NCBI GenBank assembly: GCA_037577475.1
Contig: CM075186.1
Location: 3,278,501-3,342,500, forward strand
DNA length: 64,000 nucleotides
Source: Chaunax sp. Z400
Taxonomy: Eukaryota; Chordata; Actinopteri; Lophiiformes; Chaunacidae
Reading direction: 5' to 3'
Below are positions 34,150 to 45,123 of this stretch, piece after piece. How positions within the stretch are numbered: position 1 is the stretch's first letter; every line of letters starts with the position of its first letter. A program made the translations under genes and the position numbers. A model generated the notes under the pieces. It did no database searches, was not told where the DNA came from, and was given only the letters and a program-made list of their open reading frames with translations.

Positions 34150-34194
34150 TGTGTGTGTGTGTGTGTGTGTCTGTGTGTGTGTGTGTGTGTGTGT
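34111..34194. repeat. (GT)n microsatellite with three CTGT interruptions
   Basis: About 84 bases of GT, interrupted at about 34149 and 34171 by TCTGTG steps. The 139- and 108-codon frames over it are artefacts. Confidence 0.97.
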
Positions 34195-34984
34195 CTTGCA
34201 AGGACAGATGGAAGTAGACAATTCTCCTATCATGAGGAAAATTAACAGCAACAATAAATACAAACACAATAATTCCTCCACGAACACAAGCTCCATTCAG
34301 TGAATACAGCATCGCAGCCATTCATTCATAACAGATTCTGTTTCTTACTCTGAGGCCTCATGAAACAAGGCTCTGATGTTCTACCACAGCGCCGACATTT
34401 ATTTGATAAGTTATGCATGATTGGACAGAAGGTGTGGATTTGATCCTGATGACAGACAAGACATATTCTGCACAACGTGTGAACTCTGCCAGATGAAGAC
34501 AGAAAAAGTGAGAGTGGGGAAAGGAGACAAAGGTTTTATCATGTAATGGTAGAGAATATTGTATAACTCATATTAATGATCGAACAATCATTTTAATGTA
34601 GATTAAATCATTTATATTATCTTCACACACATTTATTTGGTGGCCTATCGGGATACTGAGTCCAGAGAGTGAGAAATATAGACAGAGACGGAGGAACAAC
34701 AAAGGACCTATGAGACAGGAGACAGTCTGAGAGGATGGAAATGTAAAGCCATTGAGAAAGAATGCAAAACAGGAGCAGTGCTGTTTATTAATGCGAGGAT
34801 GAACTCGGCACTCTGGCCCAGTTCTGCGGGATGAATGAGCGAGCATCTGTTGCCGAACTCCTCCAAGAATGAAGATGACTCATCACCCGGCAAAAGCTTA
34901 GCTCAAAATGGGACAGGGGCAGAGAGAGGTATGGGGAGTACAACATCATCCCTCCACACCATTTTATGTATCTCATACTACCGG
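34195..34984. other. Non-coding stretch, no gene seen
   Basis: Unique DNA. The opposed frames at 34568-34976 have no domain. Nothing supported. Confidence 0.5.
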
Positions 34985-35220
34985 TGGTGAACCTGTGGTG
35001 TTATTCTACGCCGTCGATTTTGAAAAGTGACACCGCCTACGACACCAAATGAAATGTGGTCACAATCTCACCAGTTCTGGTGTTGAATAATGACCAGAAA
35101 AGTGTTTTTGTGGATATAAAATGTCATCACTTCATAATTTTATCCTATCAGACATTTGTGTAAAAATCAATGATTAGAGCTGAGCCCTAAAAATGATGTG
35201 ATTTGCATGTGTGTTAGTTT
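34985..35220 (+). repeat. Possible old repeat shared with 20565-20790
   Basis: GTGTTATTCTACGCCGTCGATTTTG followed by AAAAGTGACACCGCCTACGACACC resembles a fish repeat module and the diverged copy near 20575. Limits are uncertain. Confidence 0.3.
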
Positions 35221-35899
35221 GTATGGACATTTCAACGCTGAAAGCAGGTCATTCATGTAACAAAGAGGTTAGCAGGCTGTGGTGGAAATAAACAAGCATG
35301 TGTGACACTGTGGCTATGATGCATGAAAGCAGGAAGCTATTAACATGGCATTACCAGACCAACAAGGGGCAGGAAATTAAATTTGACTGCCTCTGTGAGG
35401 GTTAGGCTCCTGCCCTCCCTCATGGTGGGTATTTGATTATTATATGACTCTAACCTGCTCCTGTGGCCCCGATGTATTCTCCTCTCTAAGGTTCCATGTT
35501 CTCTACATTTTTGGAAAGCAGGAACGCCTCACTCAGCTTTGAGGATCAGCTGTAAAATGATCAATAATAAATAAATAATCTTTTAGCATGTTTGACTGAC
35601 CTGAACAAGCATTAGGGTTTTTTAAATATGGGTTTTAAGGATTTTATCAATACTAATATGGCTACTGGTAAGCAACACTGATACTTATTAATACTCTTAT
35701 CGATAATTCTCTCCATTATTCGGTCCACAAAATAAAGACATGACGTGAAAAGGTGTGACTGGTGATTGGTTGGTATAGGGTTAAGGGCTCTGGTCATCTC
35801 CCTATAGTGGACAATATTAACAACCATCACAAATACAAAATTGATTACCTGGTTGTCAGAACAGTTCACGCAAACTTCAAACTTCCCAGAGCCATAAAT
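35221..35899. other. Non-coding stretch, no gene seen
   Basis: AT-rich unique sequence with no supported feature. Confidence 0.5.
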
Positions 35900-35968
35900 T
35901 CATTCATTCATTCATTTTCTATAACCGCTCATCCTGTGTAGGGTCGTGGAGGAGCTGGAGCTAATTCA
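35900..35968 (-). mobile_element. 3' end of a V-SINE-like element
   Basis: On the minus strand it reads AGCTCCAGCTCCTCCACGACCC, TACACAGGATGAGCGG, TTATAGAAAATGAATGAATG, the standard 3' end of this fish SINE family with an (AATG)n tail. It is truncated at its 5' side and followed on the plus strand by a poly(A) run and a TA array. Confidence 0.7.
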
Positions 35969-35986
35969 GAATAAGCACATATTTAC

Positions 35987-35997
35987 AAAAAAAAAAA

Positions 35998-36078
<81 letters not shown>
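35987..36078. repeat. A15 run plus (TA)38 array
   Basis: Fifteen A (35987-36001) lead into about 76 bases of alternating TA. A TA array of this length can extrude cruciforms and is expected to be unstable. It lies between two SINEs. Confidence 0.97.
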
Positions 36079-36081
<3 letters not shown>

Positions 36082-36166
36082 TTTGTACTGTTTTCAATTG
36101 AGGTGAATGTGAAAAAGTATTGGGAGCTTCTTCATCTTAATGGTGCTGCAAACTATATCATGTTGG
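36079..36166. other. Short unique spacer between TA array and SINE
   Basis: Ends with ATGTTGG (36160-36166), which recurs directly after the SINE and is the probable target duplication. Confidence 0.6.
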
Positions 36167-36438
36167 GGGTAAGGTGGCATGATGGTTTTCACTTTCAACT
36201 CACAGGAAGAAGGTTCTGGGTTTGAGTCCAGAACCTGGGCCTTTCTGGATGGAGTTTGCATGTTATTGTGTGACTTCCCTCCAGGTGTCCAAAGACATTC
36301 AATAAAGGTGAAATGGTGACTCCAAATTGCCTAAAATGCTCTAAATAGGAGGATGTGCCCTGACTCTTGTACCCATGTCAGCTGGGATATGCTCCAGGTC
36401 CCCCCTGTGATAAGTGGTAATAGAAAATGGATGGATGG
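36167..36438 (+). mobile_element. V-SINE-like element with tRNA-like head, about 272 bp
   Basis: The head has AAGGTGGCATGATGG (A-box region) and GGTTCTGGGTTTGAGTCC, the last part being a B-box-like GGTTTGAGTCC. The body has GGAGTTTGCATGTTATTGTG, CCAGGTGTCCAAAGAC and AGCTGGGATATGCTCC, and the tail has TAGAAAATGGATGGATGG. This is the head-core-tail order of fish V-SINE/HE1-type elements. ATGTTGG occurs at 36160-36166 and at 36439-36445, a likely 7-base target duplication. The promoter boxes are diverged, so it is probably inactive. Confidence 0.75.
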
Positions 36439-36445
36439 ATGTTGG

Positions 36446-38349
36446 ATTAGTCTTGATGTTTCAAAGGTATCAAAATCTTCCAGGTTCTGTTCATGAGAAA
36501 TGACAACAAAAAGTGGTTTAATTGAAAGGAAACAAGAATTATTCTAACTCTACATGAGGCATGAGCTAAAAGTCAAAACCACTTTGTATTTAACCCATCT
36601 GAACAGCGTTAATGTTGATGATTTGCACCTATAGCTTTAGAATAGTATTGTTTGAAATGAGCTTTGAATGGATTGACATCATTAAGGTTCCTTAGAAAAG
36701 TCTCTTGTTCAAGAGGAAATGAGGCTTTAGCTGAGAAGTTCAGTTACTCACATCCCTACCAGAGGTTTTCCTCGGTTTCTTTCCCACCAACGTCTCAATC
36801 GGAGGCGAATCCTTTTACAGTGAGGAAGTGAATGAGCGTTATTGTGGCTTTGCAAGGGATTAGCCCATTTTAAAGCCCCTAGTAAGATTTAGCCACATTA
36901 TTCACATTTTAATGGACATTCCCACCCACTCACACACTTGCTGCCTAAAAACAAAATCTGCAGGAGGCTTAATCGCAGGAGAAGAAATTCCAAGGTTCAT
37001 TGAACTCGCCCAAGTGTAAATATTGTACAGATACAATGTGACTCCTGAAACTATGGAAATGTGGAAAGATCAGTTTGGATGAGTGATGATGAACATACAA
37101 AAATATACTGTATGTATCAAGCAAATACGACGACTTAAATGATAGACAGAATGAACTAAACATGAAGATGAGTGTGAGAAAATAAAAACCAGGTACTTTT
37201 ATTTAATGGAAAACCAAAGTAGGCAAATGAAGTCGAGTCGAGTTCAGCCAGTAAACCGTCATGGAAACACGAACCTGTGACATTTTGTCATAGATTTTGT
37301 TCCTCCCTCTCCCAGCTTCTTTATTGCTGGCATCAAATTTGAAATAAGTATATGTTTACAAATCAATTAAGTTGATGAGATAAAATGTTTAACTGAAAAT
37401 AGTACAAAGACAATAGTTTAATATGTCACAAAGAATTGGCAAATGATCCCATTCCATTTGATCTCTGTAGCTTCCCGACCTTTATGGGAATCAGGGTTGT
37501 AAACAAGAGTGCAATTTTACAGCAATTAAGTGAAAGCATCTTTTGAGGCTAAAAATGACACATCAGGCTTTCTGACTGAAATGTCAACAACGATCCATAG
37601 ACGACACTCCAGCGCTCTGACAAAATGCCACTGATAGCAGGTGGCTAAATGAATGAAAGGCCAGATGATTGTGATAGAGAGGGCCCCAAAGAGGAAGCAG
37701 CTATAACTCTGCCACTGAGTAGCATCACAGGGTGGAAGCACTGGAGGAGGAGGAGGTGGGGTTGTTTGATTGGCAGCTGGAGCTGTGGGGGGGTTAGAGG
37801 TCATGCTGTGCCTCTGCCCTTCACAGTACAGGCAGGAGGGAGCAGACAGAGCTATCCCAGGCCCCGGCGGCCACAGGTGGGCTTTGTGGCCTGTCATCAT
37901 CGGTTCTGTATCACCGGGTCGTTTCTCAGCCTTCTAGTCCATGTGTGTGTTAACTTGGTTTTATATGTATATGTGAATGTGAGCATCTTCACAGCATCTT
38001 CCAGGTTCCCATTATGAATGGAGCCCCAATCCTCCAGTGATTTTTTGACATTTGCCATGTGAGCTTAGACAACACAAAAACTTGTTTGCTGCAACTTTCC
38101 ACAAGCAGTCTTGTCATCTCCCCGGAGTTGGAGGGAGAGCAGTGGTCTTGTATCTGCATCAGACCAACCTTCACCTATTTCTATTAGAGCGGAGTCACTT
38201 ATGTGCCTCCAAAGTTTCTTTAGGGTGAAACTTTAGCATAAAAATGTCACATTACTTGAATATTTCCATTTTCTGCTACTTTGTAATTCTACCTCATTAC
38301 ATTTCATTACATTTATAACACTTTTTATTCATTAATTTTTATTTATATT
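36446..38349. other. Non-coding stretch, no gene seen
   Basis: The opposed frames at 37526-38017 (124 and 122 codons) have no recognisable domain. A GGAGGAGGAGGAGG purine tract is near 37744. Nothing else supported. Confidence 0.5.
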
Positions 38350-38680
38350 CATCCATCCATCCATTTTCTGGAACTGGTTATCCTGTGTAGGGTCGCCAGG
38401 CGGAGCTGGAGGCTATCCCAGCTAACTTTGGGCAGGAGGCCAGGTTCACCGAGGACCGAGGACAAGTCACCAGTTCATCACATAGAAAGACAAACAACCA
38501 TTCACACTCACATTCACGCCTACAGTCAATGTAGAGTCACCAATTCATCTCCATTATATGTCTTTGGTGGTGGGAGGAAGCCAGAGAACCCGGAGAGAAC
38601 CCAAACAGACACAGGGAGAACATGCAAACTCCACACAAAACAGTCCAACGTCCTCAGGTGGATCTGAACCAAGGACCTAC
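38350..38680 (-). mobile_element. V-SINE-like element, long but 5'-truncated, about 330 bp
   Basis: On the minus strand: a degenerate B-box GGTTCAGATCC, then GTTTGCATGTTCTCCCTGTG, GGTTCTCTCCGGGTTCTCTGG, CTTCCTCCCACCACCAAAGAC, a body with CATTCACACTC complements, AGCTGGGATAGCCTCC and GGATAACCAGTTCCAGAAAATGGATGG. This is the most complete core of the family in the window, lacking only the extreme tRNA head. Confidence 0.8.
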
Positions 38681-39869
38681 TACAGTATATTTATATGAGA
38701 ATTTAATTAACAGATTTAGATGAAAAATAAACATAAAAATCAACAAATAAATTATGACCGGCTGCAACATTTAAGTAATCTAAGGATCAATACACCAATA
38801 ATTATAATATTAATTATTCTGAATGGACAAAACAAATGGACAGCAGCACTTCCGGAGGCACTGGGGTCTAAATTGCTTTAAAACACGTTGTATTAAAATG
38901 TTTAATGCAACTACCAACTACTGCATTTTGTAACAAATCAGACTTACAGTCTGTGTGACCTAAAATCAATCCCTGTAAAACTTTAAGCTTCAGATCTCAG
39001 TTTGAATGAAGGTCCTCATTTGAGATGTTGAACAATATTTAAGGATTTTTCTTTCCTGATTAGTTTGTCTGTAGTTTTAAAGGACTACAAACCCGTAAGC
39101 CTGCATACTATGTGCTTTACAACACTGCCAAAAACAAAGATTAGCAATTTTGTGAAAGCTGATTACTCCCAATGGCAAAAGCCATTTTTGGCCCATTTCT
39201 CTTAGCAGAACTTAGTCACCATCCAGTCTGGGACTCAGGAAGTGACAATTTAAAAAATTGAAAGTAGAGGCTAAAATAAATTGCTAAAAATTCCTGAAAT
39301 ATCTTCATTAATTTCTCCATTCAAGTCTTGGGTTTGCCTGGTTTTGTACACAGTTGTAGATCTTATCAAAGGCACTTTCAAAAGCACATTATTTGCAGGG
39401 TAAATCGCTAATACAACTAGTCAGTCCAAACATTAGCACAATTGAAGTAACATTGAAAGAGTCAGTTCAGTTGTGACAAAATCAGTAGTGACAAACTGAC
39501 ATCGAGGCTCTGTTTGAAACATAACACTCCAAAAACTTTATATGACTCTAAATATAATGGTATATATCATTGACTTTTACTAAAATGGTAAATTATAGGT
39601 GCAGGCGACACTGCAGGACTTAGACAGAATCAAATTTCCCTGGTTTTCTCAGTTCCTTCAAGCTAAAGAAGCTTTGACTAATCCAAAGCATGCATCCTAT
39701 TCATCTACCCCACACACATCAGTCAAAGCAGATCCATCTTTAACAAGAGATATCTGCAAAAATTGTACAACAAATGCATCAGTATACGGCATATGCTCTA
39801 TTCCTCTGGTGAGCCTAGAGTAGAGTATATTTTTCTGAATCTATGGTACGGAGAAGATGACGGACCTTC
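38681..39869. other. Non-coding stretch, no gene seen
   Basis: AT-rich unique sequence. The 74-codon frame near 39599 has no conventional ATG context and no domain. Confidence 0.5.
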
Positions 39870-40185
39870 AGAGTCACCTAAAAATCAAAAAATAAGATTT
39901 GTAGGAAAATCCAAAAATCAAAAGGCACAACTAATTATCATGGTTAATTTATATGTAAAGGTTGTTAAAGCAAAAAAATGTATGAGCATGATATGCTGCA
40001 GAAATAAATTAACATTTTTTAGAGTCACCTGGAGCAATATCTTTCCTCGAAAACCATACAAAATAAAATCAGTATACAATTCAAAATATCAAGAGGCACA
40101 ACTGTGTAATATGGTTGATATCTGTGTAAAGTTTGGTGAAACTAGAATACAGAGTTTGCCTGTTAGGCTCTGGCCAAGATGACCA
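39870..40185 (+). repeat. Degenerate tandem dimer of a fish repeat, period about 150 bp
   Basis: Unit 1 has GAGTCACCT (39870), AAAATCAAAAGGCACAACTA, CATGGTTAATTTATATGTAAAGG. Unit 2 has GAGTCACCT (40022), AAAATATCAAGAGGCACAACTG, ATGGTTGATATCTGTGTAAAG. It ends in TAGGCTCTGGCCAAGATGA. The same motifs recur singly at 45004-45123. The family is common in fish, recognised from memory; class unknown. Confidence 0.6.
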
Positions 40186-42222
40186 CCCATCAGACCTTTG
40201 CAGAGATGGGGAAAGATAGGAGAGTTCAGTCTGGGCAGACTTCCGAGTACCAAGGGAACATTTTTAGAGAGAAGGAAAACATTTTCCGGACAGTGGAGTC
40301 CTTGTTGTCGTATTCATTGTACCACCTCCACAAGGGCTAGTGGCTTCAAACAAGCCAACTCTTCAAGCCCACTCTGTCCTGAAAACAGGTGGATCAACAG
40401 ACGAGTTTTCCTCCTGGGCACTTCAGAACATGAGGGCTATTGTCCTCCATGATGAGTGGAAGGAACAGACGAAATGTGGCCCCCACTGCTTCAGACCGTA
40501 GAGAGTTAGAGTGTTTGGGAGGAGAGAGGTATCAAGAGAAAAACACAGATGAAGACAGGAAACAAAGAATGAATGGACTGTGGACTGTAGGAGCAGCAGC
40601 AGTAGGATCACTGGTTTGGGAAACCATAATGTAAGCTCACTTGAATATTCAGTTCTGTTCAAATGTCCTTTAAGACCTCAGAATTCTTGCCTACTAAATT
40701 CATTCTTGGAGCAAATTTTGGATGAACGCCTACGGTGGAAATGCTCAGATGCTTAAAACATGCAGGCATCTCTTCAGCATAGTCCCAAATCAGCTGATGT
40801 TGATTCTGTCCCAACCCAAGCTCTCAAAAAGGTGCATTTAGTAAATTTTCACCTTGCTTCAGTCATGCAGGTTTGACTGCTGCACCGTCTTAGTTTAAAA
40901 AAAAGTTTAAAGTTTAACCAAAAGTTTATCAAATTGCACAGGCACATTTGCACCACAGAGTGAACCCAAGTCTGTTGCAATAAACTAACTCTAAAATCCG
41001 CTTTTTGTTCAGTATGAACACTCCTTCAGACAACAATTAATGCCAAAAATTGATGCTCTTGTGTGAATAACTTGGTTAGAGAAGAATGAATGCTCCTGTT
41101 ACCATTTGCTAGACTTAACTGGATGGAAACATATTTTAACAGCGATCATACAGCACTGCACCCTATGGTTTCATGGAAAGAAATTAGAATAACTGAATTG
41201 CTGAAACCCAATCCAATTGACCCATGCTGAATTCAAGGACATTAATGTGACACTTGTTGACCGGTCCTACTGTCATTTGCTTTCACATGACCCATTCCAA
41301 ATGAGTATAGCTCTTGTTGTGCAGCACTAGATTAATGGATTTTTCTTGACAAGGCCCATGACTGTCAGGTCAGACCATGGTCTTTTAAGTGGTGCAACTT
41401 ATTTAAGAGAGCAGCAAAGGGACTTTCTTGAAATAACTCACTGTAAAGAGGGAAATAAATGGGTGACTTCCTCTCATTAGGCTCACTTAAGTGTTCAAAT
41501 ATAGCTGGTCACAAGGGGACTGGCAGCACATAGGTAGCATGTGGACACACTCGCAAAGAGAACTACGGCGGGTCAGAACGAGGACAACTATGCTAAACTT
41601 GGTCCATTTAAGCAGTGCATTTCTATGTACTAGGCTCTTTTCAAAACAGCATTCTGTCTAAGGGTGGGCAATTCACCGAAAATAACTGAAAAGTGACATT
41701 TACAACCTCTAACCAACATAATCTGGCTCATGTCGATTAATTAGATTAATTAGATGTCCTCTGGAAACACTTCCGTTGTGTTGTGGCTTGTGTCGTTTAG
41801 TCTGGCTATGCTGCATAAACTGCCAGCTCTGTGGATCAGAAATGTGCAGGACTAGGGCTGAAGACATTCAGGGCTGAAGGAGCACCAGGCTGCAGGACCC
41901 ACAGGATGCATCCCAAAGATTTAGCATTGCGCTCAATAGCTGCTGTTTCACTGTTGACGTGAACTCAAAGGAGACACATAGGTTTTCTGTGAATGACACA
42001 CATCCAGTGCGTTTTAGAGTCGGTTGAACTCTCATTGTCGAGGGGACCAAATCAGCTTTGTTTGAGCGTGATGTCACGTCATTTATAAATGTTGATGGGG
42101 GTTTAATCTCCATCCAGAGCTACACAGCATAGTCAGTTCAATCACCATACAGCAATAAATCACAGATTTAGTAAAGAAATTCAAAAATACTCCCATTTAA
42201 ATTTGAATGTTCATCCCCTGCA
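40186..42222. other. Non-coding stretch, no gene seen
   Basis: Short frames (84 codons or fewer) at 40.2-40.6 kb, without domains. At 41740-41756 there is a GATTAATTAGATTAATTAGA direct repeat. Nothing else supported. Confidence 0.5.
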
Positions 42223-42475
42223 TAAAATTCAAACGACTTCATCCTCAAGTCTAAGCGGATGTGCGTGCTCGATGTAACGAGGCGGTGCTGAGATATTCTG
42301 TTCATGACAACGGGACGAGCGCGGCGTCACAGCGACCAACAAAAAAAATCTAATCCAATTCATCCTTAAGCCAAAATTGATGTTTCTGCTGGATTTGAAG
42401 AAGACATTTCAGACATATGACATTCACAAGAATGGGAGGAATGAACGTATGACCCAAAAAACATAATGCCACAGG
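42223..42475 (+). repeat. Degenerate tandem dimer of a second fish repeat, period about 125 bp
   Basis: Unit 1: AAATTCAAACGACTTCATCC, TCAAGTCTAAGCGGA, GAGATATTCTGTTCATGAC, AACGGGACGAGCG. Unit 2: AAATCTAATCCAATTCATCC, TTAAGCCAAAATTGA, CATATGACATTCACAAG, AATGGGAGGAATG, then ACATAATGCC. Units align along their length. This matches a fish repeat that normally has GTCACAGTGACC, TTCATGAC and CATAATGCCTCC motifs; GTCACAGCGACC is at 42326. Confidence 0.6.
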
Positions 42476-45003
42476 TATTGTTGGAACGGTGGCATTAATA
42501 TATGGTTGGAAGAAAGGATGGGAGGGAAACACCTGAGAGGAAAGATGCCATCATGAATATTAATGTATAATTCATCATTTACAATAAAATTGAACCAGAA
42601 GTCAGGATTTGTATTTAAGGAAGAAATGTGCTGCCGTATGGAAGCCTTAGACGTATGTAGGACAGCAGGGAGGCTAATCTTTCCATGTAATCTTGACACA
42701 CAGCCAAACGTAAGCATGACTCATATCCTTTTAGAGATTTGAGATTAGTGGACAAGTAATCATCTCAGAGGGAGTGAAATGGATGTATGGACAAATCGCA
42801 AATGCAGTGATTTAAAGGGATTTTGAAATTAATCTGCTGCAAATACTCACATGAAGGGTAAAAGTCCAAAAAGAGAGAACAAACATATTTGATTGGCTCA
42901 GAATACAGTATGAGCACTAAATAAAATAAGCCAGCAACATCTGCAGACACATATTAAACCTAACATTTCAACTGTGACTCATAGAAAACTGCCAAGACAA
43001 GCTGGTGTCCATAAGGGAGATTAGATTGAGCTGCATTGCTGCACAAATTCCTGCTAATCAGCTTTAGCACTTACGCTAATACCAAAAGTACTGCAAAGCA
43101 CCTGTGGGAAACACATTTCCATTCAGAGTAACCCCACTGCCAACTGCTAATTGTCCCACTGTAAGACAACGAGCGCTAAAGGCTAGCCGTGATCCCCCTC
43201 TCAGACTATGCCGGTGACCTTTCCCATGTTCCCACACATACCAGGCCCCCACGGCCACAACAAACCGCTTCAGCATCTTTAAGCAAGAAAATCAAATCTG
43301 AACCATGACAACCAAACAAACAACAACAAAAAAACATAATTTATGCAACAACAAAAAAAATAAAAAATTAGAAGAACTTTGAATCTCACAAAATTAAATG
43401 GAGACCTGAATTTCAGCTTGTGGCACATAAACTGCATTTCTTTGGTGGTGAAGTCTGATTAACGGATCAGAAGAGAAACAAAAAAAAAAAAACAAATAAC
43501 AAAAAACCTTTTAAATATGCAGTGGAAAAAAGTGGAAGCTGCATAAAGAAAAATGATATGACTTCTAACGCTGTAATGAGATCCCATATATTAGGAATAT
43601 TTTTAGGAATGGATAGCAGTGATAAAATGGAAATATATGAATGGAGGACACTACAGGCTGTAGGAGAGGTTGTTGATTTGCCTGCAGATCAGAAACCATG
43701 CTTGAATTAAAATTTAAAATCCACTTTAATGATGCAACAGTTCCATGCCTCATTGTAACGCTGCAGATGTGAAAGGGAAAAGGATGGAAAAGAGAATATG
43801 AAGTTAAAAGGTGAGTCAAGCAGAGTAAAGAGATAGGAAGAGAGCAGATTAGATTTGGAAAAGACAGAGGAAGAGAATGGATGCATCAAACAATAAAAGC
43901 CCATTAAAGCCATCCATCAGCGTGGCTGTGGTCAGAGGTGGGAGTTCCAGTTATACCTCTCCGGGGAACAGAGAGATGAATGACTTCCTAACAGGTGGAT
44001 TATGAGCTTAGCAGGAGGGGGGTTGCAGGGAGGGGAGGTGAGGTTTAACCTGGGACTGAGGCAGTGTTGGGTTGCAGCTGCACCTCCGGAGAGAAACCAT
44101 GACCCCATGTCTTTCTCAACTCACAGGAAATAGGATTTGTTTTCCTATTCCTTTCCCAGTGTAGTAATCCTCCCTTCAGAGACACACGTATGATCATTTA
44201 AAGAGTGTAAGGAAGTGCAAAGAAGATAAATGTGCAGATGCTTTTGGAGTCATATCCAAATGTACGCACATTCTTTATGATAAAATATGGGTGTTTCATA
44301 ACTAATCCTGTCAGTGAAATCTGAAGAGGAGCAAAGAAAAAAGGAGCTAAAGCAAACAGATGATGTAGACACAACTGCTCTCAACCCACCAGTCAGCTAA
44401 AAGTGGCGTAAAAAAAAAATCCACTCCTGAATGTACTGGAAGTTAAACCAGTTAAACTTCAGCCACTCAAGGTTTGCAGATAGATGCCTCTCAATCAGAG
44501 GAAAAATGAAAACAAATTTAAAAAAAATTGCTGAAGAAAAATCAATAACTTCTGGAAGCTTGGATGAGCTGTACAGAAATAAGCCTGGGCAGCAGCAGAG
44601 CCATGAGGCGTCTGATCTGCCTACGCAGTTCACAGGGCCACATTCACTCTGCCTCCACTCAGGGAGAAAATAGCATCAGCGAGCAACACTGCCAGATATT
44701 AAGGTAGCCTGTTATTTCCACACACACACACAAACACAGTTGCAGAAGTCCACCACAGTTAGACAAACTTAGACACTGTAAACACAGTCACTTGGCCTTA
44801 ATACGTTGGCCAGTCCAGACAACAGACAACAACATCTACTACATTTTCAGTCACAAACTGTCTGTTGGTTTTAGTGTGACTACTATATAAAGCATGAAAT
44901 ACTCAGTTCAGTTTTTAAAGTTGTCCATGTTAATGGCAGTTCAATGCATATGAGAGAAAAAGTTCAATTTAGAAAACTGAAAAAATAAATAGATAAATAA
45001 AAA
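42476..45003. other. Non-coding stretch, no gene seen
   Basis: G-rich tract GGAGGGGGGTTGCAGGGAGG near 44013. Open frames are 97 codons or fewer with no domains. A 66-codon minus frame at 43076-43276 is GC-richer than its surroundings but unassigned. Confidence 0.5.
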
Positions 45004-45123
45004 TGCTTAAAATATCAAAAGGCACCTCCCCAGGAGACAGGAAGTGTGTCAGTAAAGTTTGGTGAAAAAAAAATCAAATAGTTCTTGAGTTATGCTCCAG
45101 AAAGGAAACATGATGGACGGATA
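45004..45123 (+). repeat. Single unit of the 'CAAAAGGCAC' fish repeat
   Basis: AAAATATCAAAAGGCACCTCC, AGGAAGTGTGTCAGTAAAG, TTTGGTGAAA, then TTCTTGAGTTATGCTCCAG and GATGGACGGAT. It is related to the dimer at 39870-40185. Confidence 0.55.

Noticed and set aside
37526..38017. Opposed open frames of 122-124 codons
   Set aside because: No domain in either, and both run through GGA/CCT-rich low-complexity sequence.
43076..43276. 66-codon minus-strand frame in a GC-richer patch
   Set aside because: No homology recognised and no splice signals that would join it to another exon.
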